DNA of 64,000 nucleotides from Streptomyces sp. TRM68367 (GCF_014495685.1 NZ_JACTVI010000001.1:128023-192022), one strand, 5' to 3'; positions 26,916 to 36,229 are shown, numbered from the stretch's first letter. Numbers and translations: made by a program. Notes: generated from the sequence alone by a model not told the origin.

Positions 26916-29360
26916 GTGACGAGTACGGACGTACGGAAAGATGCAGAGGACTCGGGACCCAGCGGCTACGCGGCGGCCCGGCTGCGGCTCCTCCAGGAGG
27001 GGGCGCAGTCCGGGCCGCCGCGCCGTACGGCCCTGGCCGACCTCACCGACGAATGGCTGACCGGGCTCTTCGCCGCGGGTGCGGACGGCCTGCGCGGCGC
27101 CTCCCTCGTGGCCGTCGGCGGCTACGGCCGCGGCGAGCTGTCCCCGCGCAGCGACCTCGACCTGCTCCTGCTGCACGACGGCAGCGACAACAAGGCCGTG
27201 GCCGCGCTCGCCGACCGCCTCTGGTACCCGGTCTGGGACTTGGGCCTCGCCCTCGACCACTCCGTGCGGACCCCGGCGGAGGCCCGGAAGACCGCGGGCG
27301 AGGACCTCAAGGTCCAGCTGGGCCTGCTGGACGCCCGCCACATCGCGGGCGACCTGGGCCTGACCGCCGGACTGCGTACGGCGGTCCTCGCCGACTGGCG
27401 CAACCAGGCGCCGAAACGTCTCCCCGAACTCCAGGAGATGTGCGCCGAACGCGCCGAGCGGCAGGGCGAGCTGCAGTACCTCCTGGAACCCGACCTGAAG
27501 GAGGCCCGCGGCGGCCTGCGCGACGCCACCGCCCTGCGTGCCGTCGCCGCCTCCTGGCTGGCCGACGCGCCGCGCGAGGGCCTCGCCGACGCCCGCCGCC
27601 GGCTGCTCGACGTACGCGACGCCCTGCACCTGACGACCGGGCGCGCGACCGACCGGCTCGCGCTCCAGGAGCAGGACCAGGTGGCCGCGGAGCTCGGCCT
27701 GCTGGACGCCGACACGCTGCTGCGGCAGGTGTACGAGGCGGCCCGGGTCATCTCGTACGCCAGTGACGTCACGTGGCGCGAGGTGGGGCGCGTGCTGCGG
27801 TCGCGCGCCGTACGGCCCCGGCTGCGCGCCATGCTCGGGGGCGGCAAGCCGACCGCCGAACGGTCCCCGCTTGCCGAGGGCGTCGTGGAGCAGGAGGGCG
27901 AGGTGGTGCTCGCCCGCGCCGCACGCCCCGAACGCGACCCCGTGCTCCCGCTGCGCGCCGCGGCCGCCGCCGCGCAGGCCGGCCTCCCGCTCTCCCTGCA
28001 CGCCGTACGGCGCATGGCGGCCACCGCACGCCCTCTGCCCACGCCCTGGCCCGCCGAGGCCCGCGAGCAGCTCGTGACCCTGCTCGGCTCCGGCCGCCCG
28101 ACGGTGGACGTCTGGGAGGCCCTGGAGGCCGAGAGGCTCATCACCCGGCTGCTGCCCGACTGGGAGAGAGTCCGCTGCCGGCCGCAGCGCAACGCCGTGC
28201 ACATCTGGACCGTCGACCGTCACCTGATCGAGACGGCGGTCCGCGCCTCCGAGTTCACCCGCCGCGTCAGCCGCCCCGACCTCCTCCTGGTCGCCGCGCT
28301 GCTGCACGACATCGGCAAGGGCTGGCCCGGCGACCACTCGGTCGCCGGCGAGATCATCGCCAAGGACGTGGCCGCCCGCATCGGCTTCGACCGCCACGAC
28401 GTGACGGTCATCGCCACCCTCGTACGGCATCACCTGCTGCTCATCGAGACAGCCACCCGGCGCGACCTGGAGGACCCGGCCACCGTCCGCTCGGTCGCCG
28501 AGGCGGTCGGCTCCCAGGGCACCCTGGAGCTGCTGCACGCCCTGACCGAGGCCGACGCCCTGGCCACCGGGCCCGCCGCCTGGTCGTCCTGGCGCGGCTC
28601 CCTCGTCGCCGACCTCGTCAAGCGGGTCTCCGCGGTGCTGTCCGGGGACGCCCCGGACGAGCCGGAGGAAGCGGCGCCGACCGCCGAGCAGGAACGGCTC
28701 GCCATCGAGGCGGTCGCGACGGGCGGGCCGGTGCTGGCACTGCGTGCGCAGACCGAGCCCGTCCAGGGGGCCGCGGAGGAATCCGGGGACCCCGAGCCAC
28801 TCGGCGTGGAGCTGCTCATCGCCGTACCGGACCAGCAGCGCGTGCTGCCCGCGGTGGCCGGCGTCCTGGCGATGCACCGCCTGACCGTCCGCACCGCCGA
28901 ACTGCGGACGTTGGACCTGCCCGACGGCGTCGAGGGCTCCGTCCTGCTGCTGGACTGGCGGGTCGCCGCCGAGTACGGCTCGCTCCCGCAGGCCGCCCGG
29001 CTGCGCGCGGACCTCGTACGGGCCCTGGACGGCTCCCTGGACATCGCGGGCCGCCTCGCCGAGCGCGACGCCGCCTATCCCCGGCGCCGGGGCGTCGTGG
29101 CACCCCCGCCGCGGGTCACGGTCCACCCGGCCGCCTCCCGCCTCGCCACGGTCATCGAGGTCCGCGCCCAGGACGCGCCGGGGCTGCTGTTCCGGATCGG
29201 CCGGGCACTGGAGGACGCGAGCGTGCAGGTGCGCAGTGCGCATGTGTCCACGCTGGGTTCCAACGCGGTCGATGCCTTCTACGTGACGAATCACATGGGA
29301 GCCCCGTTGCCCGGGGAGGAAGCGGCTTCGGTGGCGCGGAAGCTGGAAGAGACGCTGTAG
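26916..29360 (+). CDS. glnD: PII adenylyl/uridylyltransferase GlnD
   Basis: Bifunctional enzyme that nucleotidylates and de-nucleotidylates PII; in S. coelicolor it adenylylates GlnK Tyr51. The 814-residue product has a nucleotidyltransferase domain (VGGYGRGELSPRSDLDLLLL, about residues 67-86), an HD phosphohydrolase domain (LLHDIGKGWPGDHS, about 461-474) and two C-terminal ACT domains (PDQQRVLPAVAGVLAMHRL; EVRAQDAPGLLFRIGRAL). GTG 26916 is the chosen start. It is the last gene of the amtB operon, closed by the hairpin at 29461. Confidence 0.95.
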   Translation: MTSTDVRKDAEDSGPSGYAAARLRLLQEGAQSGPPRRTALADLTDEWLTGLFAAGADGLRGASLVAVGGYGRGELSPRSDLDLLLLHDGSDNKAVAALADRLWYPVWDLGLALDHSVRTPAEARKTAGEDLKVQLGLLDARHIAGDLGLTAGLRTAVLADWRNQAPKRLPELQEMCAERAERQGELQYLLEPDLKEARGGLRDATALRAVAASWLADAPREGLADARRRLLDVRDALHLTTGRATDRLALQEQDQVAAELGLLDADTLLRQVYEAARVISYASDVTWREVGRVLRSRAVRPRLRAMLGGGKPTAERSPLAEGVVEQEGEVVLARAARPERDPVLPLRAAAAAAQAGLPLSLHAVRRMAATARPLPTPWPAEAREQLVTLLGSGRPTVDVWEALEAERLITRLLPDWERVRCRPQRNAVHIWTVDRHLIETAVRASEFTRRVSRPDLLLVAALLHDIGKGWPGDHSVAGEIIAKDVAARIGFDRHDVTVIATLVRHHLLLIETATRRDLEDPATVRSVAEAVGSQGTLELLHALTEADALATGPAAWSSWRGSLVADLVKRVSAVLSGDAPDEPEEAAPTAEQERLAIEAVATGGPVLALRAQTEPVQGAAEESGDPEPLGVELLIAVPDQQRVLPAVAGVLAMHRLTVRTAELRTLDLPDGVEGSVLLLDWRVAAEYGSLPQAARLRADLVRALDGSLDIAGRLAERDAAYPRRRGVVAPPPRVTVHPAASRLATVIEVRAQDAPGLLFRIGRALEDASVQVRSAHVSTLGSNAVDAFYVTNHMGAPLPGEEAASVARKLEETL

Positions 29361-29460
29361 GCGTGACCTTGTGGCCCTGCCACCGTTGACCCGATGCGGT
29401 CCCCGCTGACGCGTGGGTTGGTCCGGCGTCTACGGCGTTCGCGCCCAGCGTCCTCACGTG

Positions 29461-29492
29461 GTCCCCGCCCGCTGGATCCAGCGGGCGGGGAC
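29461..29492. terminator. 32-base perfect palindrome after glnD
   Basis: GTCCCCGCCCGCTGGA (29461-29476) is immediately followed by its exact reverse complement, giving a 16-base-pair stem with no spacer. GATTTGCTTG follows. It lies 100 bases after the glnD stop and 73 bases before ffh. Its job is probably termination of the nitrogen operon. Confidence 0.85.
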
Positions 29493-29564
29493 GATTTGCT
29501 TGCGGAGCCAGATACCCTGGAGGGCAGCCCGAAACGTCCCCTAGCTCCGAGGACCGACGCCGCC

Positions 29565-31115
29565 GTGTTCGATACTCTCTCCGATCGCCTCTCAGCGACC
29601 TTCAAGAACCTGCGCGGCAAGGGGCGCCTCAGCGAGGCGGACATCGACGCCACGGCGCGCGAGATCCGCATCGCGCTCCTCGAAGCGGACGTGGCGCTGC
29701 CGGTTGTCCGGTCCTTCATCAAGAGCGTGAAGGAAAGGTCGCTCGGCGCCGAGGTCTCCAAGGCGCTGAACCCCGCCCAGCAGGTCCTGAAGATCGTCAA
29801 CGAGGAACTCGTCACCATCCTCGGCGGCGAGACCCGACGGCTGCGCTTCGCCAAGCAGCCGCCCACCGTGATCATGCTGGCGGGTCTGCAGGGTGCCGGT
29901 AAGACCACCCTCGCGGGCAAGCTCGGCAAGTGGCTCCAGGAGCAGGGCCACTCCCCGCTGCTGGTGGCCTGTGACCTCCAGCGGCCGAACGCCGTGAACC
30001 AGCTCAGCGTCGTGGCCGAGCGCGCCGACGTCGGCATCTACGCGCCGGAGCCGGGCAACGGCGTCGGCGACCCGGTCAAGGTCGCCAAGGACTCCATCGA
30101 GTACGCGCGCACCAAGGTCCACGACATCGTGATCGTGGACACCGCGGGCCGACTCGGTATCGACCAGGACATGATGCAGCAGGCCGCGGACATCAGGGAC
30201 GCGGTCAGCCCCGACGAGATCCTGTTCGTCGTCGACGCGATGATCGGTCAGGACGCGGTCAACACCGCCGAGGCCTTCCGCGACGGCGTAGGCTTCGACG
30301 GCGTGGTGCTGTCCAAGCTCGACGGCGACGCGCGCGGCGGTGCCGCCCTGTCGATCCGGCAGATCACCGGCAAGCCGATCATGTTCGCGTCGAACGGCGA
30401 GAAGCTCGAGGACTTCGACGCCTTCCACCCGGACCGGATGGCCTCCCGCATCCTCGACATGGGTGACCTGCTCACCCTGATCGAGCAGGCGGAGAAGACG
30501 TTCAGCCAGGAAGAGGCCGAGAAGATGGCCTCCAAGCTGGCGTCCAAGAAGGGCCAGGACTTCACCCTGGACGACTTCCTGGCCCAGATGGAGCAGGTCA
30601 GGAAGATGGGCTCCATCTCCAAGCTGCTCGGGATGCTGCCGGGCATGGGCCAGATCAAGGACCAGATCAACAACCTCGACGAGCGGGACGTCGACCGCAC
30701 GGCCGCGATCATCAAGTCGATGACCCCGGCCGAGCGCCAGGAGCCGACGATCATCAACGGCTCGCGTCGCGCCCGTATCGCGCGCGGTTCCGGTGTCGAC
30801 GTCAGCGCGGTCAAGAACCTGGTCGAGCGGTTCTTCGAGGCCCGCAAGATGATGTCCCGGATGGCTCAGGGCGGCGGCATGCCGGGGATGCCCGGGGTGC
30901 CGGGCATGGGCGGCGGTCCCGGCCGGGCGAAGAAGAAGCAGAAGCAGGCCAAGGGCAAGCAGCGCTCCGGCAACCCGATGAAGCGCAAGCAGCAGGAGCA
31001 GGAGGCCGCCGCCCGCCGCGCGGCCGCCGCCCAGGGCGGCGGCGCCTTCGGGCTGCCGCAGCAGGGCGACAAGGACTTCGAGCTGCCGGACGAGTTCAAG
31101 AAGTTCATGGGCTGA
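29565..31115 (+). CDS. ffh: Signal recognition particle protein Ffh
   Basis: SRP54 GTPase that, with 4.5S/scRNA, recognises signal peptides on ribosomes. The 516-residue protein has the N domain, G domain with GLQGAGKTTLAGKLGKW (about 106-122), DTAGRLGIDQDM, KLDGDARGGAAL, and the Met-rich M domain (LLGMLPGMGQIKDQ; FFEARKMMSRMAQ; GMPGMPGVPGMGG). The C-terminus is long and basic (RAKKKQKQAKGKQRSG), as in actinobacteria. GTG 29565 follows CCGAGGACC. The reading frame stays open upstream, but Ffh proteins start here (MFDTLSDRLSATF). Confidence 0.96.
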   Translation: MFDTLSDRLSATFKNLRGKGRLSEADIDATAREIRIALLEADVALPVVRSFIKSVKERSLGAEVSKALNPAQQVLKIVNEELVTILGGETRRLRFAKQPPTVIMLAGLQGAGKTTLAGKLGKWLQEQGHSPLLVACDLQRPNAVNQLSVVAERADVGIYAPEPGNGVGDPVKVAKDSIEYARTKVHDIVIVDTAGRLGIDQDMMQQAADIRDAVSPDEILFVVDAMIGQDAVNTAEAFRDGVGFDGVVLSKLDGDARGGAALSIRQITGKPIMFASNGEKLEDFDAFHPDRMASRILDMGDLLTLIEQAEKTFSQEEAEKMASKLASKKGQDFTLDDFLAQMEQVRKMGSISKLLGMLPGMGQIKDQINNLDERDVDRTAAIIKSMTPAERQEPTIINGSRRARIARGSGVDVSAVKNLVERFFEARKMMSRMAQGGGMPGMPGVPGMGGGPGRAKKKQKQAKGKQRSGNPMKRKQQEQEAAARRAAAAQGGGAFGLPQQGDKDFELPDEFKKFMG

Positions 31116-31184
31116 CCCGACGGATCAGCGCAGGTTCACGGGCCGGCGGTTCGGCAGCGGTTCGTGGGCCGGCGGAATCGGCTC

Positions 31185-31233
31185 GTACGACGCCGGGGGC
31201 GCCCTCATCGCGGGGGCGCCCCCGGCGTCGTAC
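31185..31233. terminator. Very strong bidirectional hairpin after ffh
   Basis: GTACGACGCCGGGGGCGCCC (31185-31204) and its exact complement (31214-31233) form a 20-base-pair stem with a 9-base loop, between the convergent ffh and methyltransferase genes. Confidence 0.9.
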
Positions 31234-31241
31234 ATCAGCAG

Positions 31242-32099
31242 CTACGGAGTCCGGGCGATCAGGTAGCGGAAGATGTTCGGCATCCACACCGCGCCGTCCC
31301 GCCGCTGGTACGGGTGCAGCGCCTCGGTGAGCTCCTTGTCGACCTGGTCGTGGTCCGTCGCGGTGATCGCCGCGTCGAACAGGCCCGTCGACTTCAGGCC
31401 GCGCACCGCGCTGTCCACGTCGGCGTATCCGAAGGGGCACGCCACCCGGCCGGAGCCGTCCGGCCTGAGGCCGGCGCGCTGGGCGACCTCCTCCAGGTCG
31501 TCGCGCAGGGCCGGGCGCCAGCACCCCGTGCCTCGCAGCGGGTCCGCCAGCTTGGCCGCGACCCGCAGCACGGACGAGGTGGCGCAGCGCTCGGGCGGAC
31601 CCCAGCCCGCCAGCACCACGGGTGCCCCGCGTTCGGCGAGCGGCGCGGCCTGAGCGAGCAGGTCGGCGAGCCCCTCCGCGTCGCCCGCGAGGCACCCGAT
31701 CGGCTCGAAGGCCGTCACGACCGTGTACGCGGGGCTGTCCGGGTCTGCGGCGTCGCCGGGCGACCCGTCGACGATCCGGGTGCCGGGACGCGCGCGCGTG
31801 TCCCACGCGCCCTGCGTCAGCCGCTCCCGCGCGAGCGCGAGGTGTTCCGGACAGTGACAGTCGACGCCGGTGACCGCGGCGCCCCGGGCGGCCGCCATCA
31901 GCAGGGCGAGCCCGGAACCGCAGCCGAGGCCCAGCAGTCGCGTGCCGGAGTCCACCTCCAGTCGCTCGTAGACGGCCTCGTAGAGGGGGACCAGCATCCG
32001 CTCCTGGATCTCGGACCAGTCACGCGCGCGTGCCCGCGGGTCCACGCGGGGCGCAAGGCCCGCGTGAGGCAGGTGCTGCCGCACGAGCGTAGGTGTCAT
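31242..32099 (-). CDS. SAM-dependent methyltransferase
   Basis: The 285-residue class I methyltransferase-like protein has motif I as LLGLGCGSGLALLMAAA (about residues 55-71), an acidic strand end TGVDCHCPEHLALARE, and VVTAFEPIGCL in place of the usual post-I motif. The C-terminal part (ITATDHDQVDKELTEALHPY, WMPNIFRYLIA) resembles the Streptomyces proteins always found after ffh. The substrate is unknown. The stop is 8 bases from the ffh terminator hairpin; the ATG is at 32099. Confidence 0.8.
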   Translation of the reverse strand: MTPTLVRQHLPHAGLAPRVDPRARARDWSEIQERMLVPLYEAVYERLEVDSGTRLLGLGCGSGLALLMAAARGAAVTGVDCHCPEHLALARERLTQGAWDTRARPGTRIVDGSPGDAADPDSPAYTVVTAFEPIGCLAGDAEGLADLLAQAAPLAERGAPVVLAGWGPPERCATSSVLRVAAKLADPLRGTGCWRPALRDDLEEVAQRAGLRPDGSGRVACPFGYADVDSAVRGLKSTGLFDAAITATDHDQVDKELTEALHPYQRRDGAVWMPNIFRYLIARTP

Positions 32100-32705
32100 C
32101 GAAAGCGCCCCAATCCGCCGAGAGTTGCCCCTGTGCCCGTTTCCATAGCCCCCGTCACGTGCGCTCGCTCTCCCCCGTATGCCAGGAAACTGCGACCCCG
32201 CGCTGCCGTCCAGTGGAAGGGGTCCCCGGGTTGTGGGTTACCGGTTGTCCATGGCGAGATTTCACATTCCGGCAACCTGGCCCCGTACCATCGCGCCGTG
32301 GCAGAGGCACCCGTTCTCACGGTGTCTGGTCGCCGAGGACGGGTCGGTACCGAAGGCCGATGACGCACTCGGTAACGTCGCGGTTGCCGCGCGCGTGTAC
32401 TGACGTACGCGAGGCGCTGGCGAGGACGTACCGAGTCGCGGCAAGAGCGACCGAAAACGCCTCTTGCGCATCGGCGGACCACAGCCGCACCGGCGCGCAG
32501 AGGTGTCTACGCGCCGGTGCGTACGGCTCGAGCGCTGGGGCGTACGTCAGGCTACGGACCGGCTTGGTACGAGCTGTGAAGGTTCTCCGCAGATCAGCGC
32601 ACCCGCCCTCCTCAGGACGCATCAGTGGCAACTGACGGGTACGTGCAAATTATTTGGGATGCCCCGGAATCGGAACACAGCGGCACCCCGGCTCGTTGTC
32701 ATTAC
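32100..32705. other. 606-bp region upstream of the SprT-like gene, no confident gene
   Basis: Base composition is more even than in genes and no frame shows sustained codon bias. A promoter-like TACCAT at 32286 ends seven bases before a GTG (32299) that opens a 21-codon frame (AEAPVLTVSGRRGRV...), a possible leaderless leader peptide. A strong stem (CGCACCGGCGCG 32486-32497 with CGCGCCGGTGCG 32510-32521) lies 185 bases before the next gene. A longer frame (32351-32635) encodes a Ser/Arg/Thr-rich product that I do not recognise. Confidence 0.5.
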
Positions 32706-33308
32706 GTGAGCACGACACAGACACCACCTGTTCTCGCCGCAGAGCTGGCACAGGCGTGGGCCGACATTCAGCGGTACCACCCCGAGCTGCCGGATCTTGC
32801 CGCGCCAGAATCCCTGATCGGAGAGTCGTCGTCCGCGTGCGGGCACGAGCTCTCCTTCGAGCGACTGCTCCATGAGGCAGTCCATGGCGTCGCCGCCGCG
32901 CGCGGCGTCCGCGACACCTCCCGCGCCGGCCGTTACCACAACCGCAGATTCCTCGCGATCGCCGAGGAGCTGGGCTTGGACCACCCCGAGGAACCGCACC
33001 CCAGCAGCGGCTTCTCGCTGGTCACGCTCACCCCCGAGGCGAAGCGCCGCTACCGCTCCACCGTGGAGCGCCTCCAGCGGGCGCTGAAGGCCCACACGGC
33101 GGCGACATCCGCCGACACGGCCCGAAGCTTCCGTGGTCCGGCCGCCCGGCACGGCTCCTCCGGCGGAGGCGTGCGGGTGAAGGCGGTCTGCGACTGCGGC
33201 CGCAACGTCCGCGTCGTCCCGTCGGTCCTGGCCCAGGCCCCCATCGTCTGCGGCGGCTGCGGCAAGCCGTTCCGCATCCCGGAGGTCGTCACCGCCGGCG
33301 CGAGGTGA
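32706..33308 (+). CDS. SprT-like zinc metallopeptidase-type protein with zinc ribbon
   Basis: The 200-residue protein has a gluzincin-like HExxH motif, HEAVH (residues 56-60, in FERLLHEAVHGVAAARG), and a downstream third-ligand candidate His78 in RAGRYHNRRF. A C-terminal zinc ribbon follows (CDCGRNVRVV and VCGGCGKPFR). This SprT-like layout is seen in many Streptomyces proteins and actinophages; human SPRTN cleaves DNA-protein crosslinks, but the bacterial role is unproven. GTG 32706 was chosen (MSTTQTPPVLAAEL); there is no Shine-Dalgarno sequence, and the frame continues upstream to 32625. Confidence 0.8.
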   Translation: MSTTQTPPVLAAELAQAWADIQRYHPELPDLAAPESLIGESSSACGHELSFERLLHEAVHGVAAARGVRDTSRAGRYHNRRFLAIAEELGLDHPEEPHPSSGFSLVTLTPEAKRRYRSTVERLQRALKAHTAATSADTARSFRGPAARHGSSGGGVRVKAVCDCGRNVRVVPSVLAQAPIVCGGCGKPFRIPEVVTAGAR

Positions 33309-33918
33309 CCCCGCGACTGCTCGTGGCAGCCGCGCCCGCCTCCCGACCGGCCTCAGCACGGGTGCCGCCGCAGCACCCGGGCACGGCATACCGCACCCCA
33401 CCCACCCACGCCAACCACAGCGCGCGGCCTACCCCCGCAGGCCGCGCGCCCTCGCAGCCACACCCGACAACGGCGGGCAACGGCGTCCTGCAAGCCCGTG
33501 CGGCGCCGCAGCCGACGACGGCGCGCATGGTTCTCGCAAGCCGCGCGCTTGCGGCGCCGCACTCGACGCCGGCGGTCCGCCGTGCCGCCGGCGCGGGCAG
33601 CGGCACCCCGCCGGCGCGGGCGAGCGAAACCCACCCCCGGCCCACACCGACGCCGGGCAACTGGCAAAAGCGCTCCAGTCGGCGCAGCCAACCCACGGCA
33701 CCCCAGAAGCCGGGTGCCCCGTTCCCGTGCCCAGCCCCCTCACCAACCCTCGGCCCAAAGCGACCCGCAGGGGTATGGCACAATGACTAGCTGTACTCGA
33801 CAGCCGCACAGGACCCCTCTCTCCTCCGGCTGACGCGTCCATCGGGCACCACGACCCCGCAACCCCACGCGGGGTTCCGCCGTGCCCAACCACGTCAAAT
33901 CCAGGAGATCCCACTCCC
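33309..33918. repeat. GC-rich repeat-filled gap before rpsP
   Basis: 610 bases. From 33420 to 33660 it contains imperfect copies of GCAAGCCCGTGCGGCGCCGCA / GCAAGCCGCGCGCTTGCGGCG and, at 33594-33662 on the minus strand, a copy of the dispersed element also found at 46366 and 61762. A TATGGCACAAT (about 33774) is a possible extended -10 for the rpsP operon, followed by a 135-base leader. No gene is seen. Confidence 0.65.
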
Positions 33919-34338
33919 GTGGCAGTCAAGATCAAGCTGAAGCGTCTGGGCAAGATCCGTTCGCCTCACTACCGCATCGTCGTCGCTGACTCCCGTACCC
34001 GCCGTGACGGCCGGGCCATCGAGGAGCTCGGCAAGTACCACCCGACGTACAACCCGTCGGTGATGGAGGTCGACAGCGAGCGTGTGGCGTACTGGCTCTC
34101 GGTCGGCGCCCAGCCGACCGAGCCCGTCCTCGCCATCCTGAAGAAGACCGGCGACTGGCAGAAGTTCAAGGGCGAGCCCGCCCCCGCGCCGCTGCTGCAG
34201 CCGGCCGAGAAGCCCGCGCGTCCGTCGTTCGAGGCCGTCGGCGGTGACGACGAGGGCAAGGGTGAGGCGATCACCCAGAAGAAGAAGGCCGAGAAGAAGG
34301 ACGAGGCCGCGGCCGAGTCTGCGTCGACCGAGGCCTGA
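33919..34338 (+). CDS. rpsP: 30S ribosomal protein S16
   Basis: 139-residue S16 with the standard N-terminus [35 protein letters not shown] and the conserved Tyr/Trp-rich middle ([16 protein letters not shown]). The C-terminal 55 residues are a low-complexity Lys/Glu/Ala extension common in actinobacteria. GTG start at 33919. First gene of the rpsP-khpA-rimM-trmD-rplS cluster. Confidence 0.97.
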   Translation: MAVKIKLKRLGKIRSPHYRIVVADSRTRRDGRAIEELGKYHPTYNPSVMEVDSERVAYWLSVGAQPTEPVLAILKKTGDWQKFKGEPAPAPLLQPAEKPARPSFEAVGGDDEGKGEAITQKKKAEKKDEAAAESASTEA

Positions 34339-34340
34339 GC

Positions 34341-34580
34341 ATGCTTGAGGAGGCTCTTGAGCACCTCGTGAAGGGCATCGTCGACAACCCCGACGACGTG
34401 CAGGTCGCCTCGCGCAACCTGCGCCGCGGCCGCGTGCTCGAGGTCCGGGTCCACCCCGACGACCTCGGCAAGGTGATCGGCCGCAACGGCCGCACCGCAC
34501 GCGCTCTGCGCACCGTCGTGGGCGCCATCGGCGGCCGTGGTGTCCGCGTCGACCTCGTCGACGTGGACCACGTCCGCTGA
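34341..34580 (+). CDS. khpA: KH-domain RNA-binding protein KhpA
   Basis: 79-residue single type II KH domain with the GxxG loop in KVIGRNGRTARALRTVV. KhpA pairs with KhpB (Jag/EloR) in other bacteria and binds many RNAs. The ATG at 34341 lies two bases after the rpsP stop, so the two are co-translated. Confidence 0.92.
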   Translation: MLEEALEHLVKGIVDNPDDVQVASRNLRRGRVLEVRVHPDDLGKVIGRNGRTARALRTVVGAIGGRGVRVDLVDVDHVR

Positions 34581-34599
34581 CGCTTGTCGCAACCGGCTC

Positions 34600-34633
34600 G
34601 GGCCGGGGAGGGCCGCTGGGCCGTCCCCGGCCC
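34600..34633 (+). terminator. Stem-loop between khpA and rimM
   Basis: GGGCCGGGGA (34600-34609) pairs with TCCCCGGCCC (34624-34633), with an inner GGCC/GGCC pairing. It may attenuate transcription into rimM-trmD or protect the upstream message. Confidence 0.6.
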
Positions 34634-34660
34634 GTAGTCGTAGCTGGCCCGTAGTCGTAG
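34629..34660 (+). repeat. 17-bp tandem duplication before rimM
   Basis: GGCCCGTAGTCGTAG occurs at 34629-34643 and again at 34646-34660, separated by CT. The first copy overlaps the right arm of the hairpin at 34600-34633. It ends 19 bases before the rimM start and just before its AGGAG ribosome-binding site. Confidence 0.8.
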
Positions 34661-34679
34661 ATCAGGAGAACCAAGCACC

Positions 34680-35258
34680 GTGCAGCTGGTAGTCGCTCGC
34701 ATCGGCCGCGCCCACGGCATCAAGGGCGAGGTCACCGTGGAGGTCCGTACGGACGAGCCCGAGCTCAGGCTCGCCCCGGGTGCCGTCCTGGCCACCGACC
34801 CCGCGTCGGCGGGCCCGCTCACCATCGAGACCGGCCGGGTGCACAGCGGCCGGCTCCTCCTGCGCTTCGAGGGCGTCGGCGACCGCACCGCGGCCGAGGC
34901 CCTGCGCAACACCCTCCTGATGGCCGAGGTCGACCCGGAGGAGCTGCCCGAGGGCGAGGACGAGTACTACGACCACCAGCTGATGGACCTGGACGTCGTC
35001 ACCAAGGACGGTGTCGAGGTCGGCCGGATCACCGAGATCTCACACCTGCCCTCGCAGGACCTGTTCATCGTCGAGCGGCCCGACGGCAGCGAGGTCCTGA
35101 TCCCCTTCGTCGAGGAGATCGTCACCGAGATCGACCTGGAGGAGCAGAAGGCCGTCATCGACCCGCCGCCCGGCCTGATCGACGACCGCGCCGCCCGCGA
35201 CGAAGTCGCTGATGGACACAGCGCGTCCTCGCGGGACTCCTCAGGAGACGAGGCGTGA
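34680..35258 (+). CDS. rimM: Ribosome maturation factor RimM
   Basis: 192-residue 30S assembly factor that binds S19 and the 16S rRNA 3' domain. It begins [20 protein letters not shown], the RimM signature, and has a C-terminal PRC-barrel ([40 protein letters not shown]). GTG 34680 is preceded by AGGAG. The stop TGA shares its A with the trmD ATG. Confidence 0.95.
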   Translation: MQLVVARIGRAHGIKGEVTVEVRTDEPELRLAPGAVLATDPASAGPLTIETGRVHSGRLLLRFEGVGDRTAAEALRNTLLMAEVDPEELPEGEDEYYDHQLMDLDVVTKDGVEVGRITEISHLPSQDLFIVERPDGSEVLIPFVEEIVTEIDLEEQKAVIDPPPGLIDDRAARDEVADGHSASSRDSSGDEA

Positions 35259-36091
35259 TGCGGCTCGACGTCGTCACGATCTTCCCCGAGTACCTGGAAC
35301 CCCTGAACATCTCCCTCGTGGGCAAGGCACGCGCGCGCGGACAGCTGAACGTGCACGTGCACGACCTGCGCACCTGGACGTACGACCGCCACCACACCGT
35401 CGACGACACCCCGTACGGCGGCGGCCCCGGCATGGTCATGAAGACGGAGCCGTGGGGCGACGCACTCGACTCCGTCCTGGCCGAGGGCTACGAGACGGGC
35501 TCCCGCGAGCCGGCCCTGATCGTCCCCACGCCCAGCGGCCGCTCCTTCACCCAGGAACTCGCCGTCGCGCTCTCCGAGCGCCCCTGGCTGATCTTCACGC
35601 CCGCCCGCTACGAGGGCATCGACCGCCGCGTCATAGACGAGTACGCCACCCGTATGCCCGTGTACGAGGTGTCCATCGGCGACTACGTCCTCGCCGGCGG
35701 CGAGGCGGCCGTGCTCGTCGTCACGGAGGCCGTGGCGCGGCTGCTGCCCGGCGTCCTGGGCAACGCCGAGTCGCACCGGGACGACTCCTTCGCGCCCGGC
35801 GCCATGGCGAGCCTCCTGGAGGGGCCCGTCTACACCAAGCCGCCCCGGTGGCGCGGCCGAGAGATCCCGGACGTGCTGCTCAGCGGCCACCACGGGAAGA
35901 TCGCCCGCTGGCGGCGCGACGAGGCTCTCAAGCGCACGACCGCCCACCGGCCCGACCTCGTCGAGCGGTGCGACCCCAAGGCCTTCGACAAGAAGGACCG
36001 GGAAATGCTCTCCATCCTCGGCTGGGAGCCGGACCCGGAGGGGGAGCCGTACGGCCGATTTTGGCGCAGAACCGAGGGCGTGGAAGAATAG
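35258..36091 (+). CDS. trmD: tRNA (guanine(37)-N1)-methyltransferase TrmD
   Basis: 277-residue SPOUT methyltransferase that makes m1G37 and prevents frameshifting. Motifs: RLDVVTIFPEYLEPLN, DDTPYGGGPGMVM (SAM and tRNA site), ARYEGIDRRVIDEY, and the trefoil knot SIGDYVLAGGEAAVLV. ATG 35258 overlaps the rimM stop; the adjacent GTG 35255 would add one residue. The C-terminal part after about residue 215 is the actinobacterial form (HRPDLVERCDPKAFDKKDR). Confidence 0.95.
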   Translation: MRLDVVTIFPEYLEPLNISLVGKARARGQLNVHVHDLRTWTYDRHHTVDDTPYGGGPGMVMKTEPWGDALDSVLAEGYETGSREPALIVPTPSGRSFTQELAVALSERPWLIFTPARYEGIDRRVIDEYATRMPVYEVSIGDYVLAGGEAAVLVVTEAVARLLPGVLGNAESHRDDSFAPGAMASLLEGPVYTKPPRWRGREIPDVLLSGHHGKIARWRRDEALKRTTAHRPDLVERCDPKAFDKKDREMLSILGWEPDPEGEPYGRFWRRTEGVEE

Positions 36092-36229
36092 ACCGCTGTT
36101 GTCCGCCGTCCGGCGCGCGCCCCTGCCACAGGGGGACACGACGCCCGCCCCGACACGGACAGCAGTCCTCGTGGAGAAACCCCTAGTTTCCGTTGATGAC
36201 CTGTGGCATCAGCGAAGAAAGCAGACGAA

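Noticed and set aside
32093..32635. 180-codon open frame before the SprT-like gene
   Set aside because: Composition (Ser, Arg, Thr rich) and third-position bias do not match neighbouring genes, and there is no ribosome-binding site; kept only as a note on the region.
33289..33783. Minus-strand open frame across the gap before rpsP
   Set aside because: Gly/Ala/Cys/Arg-rich text produced by GC repeats; it includes the dispersed repeat copy.
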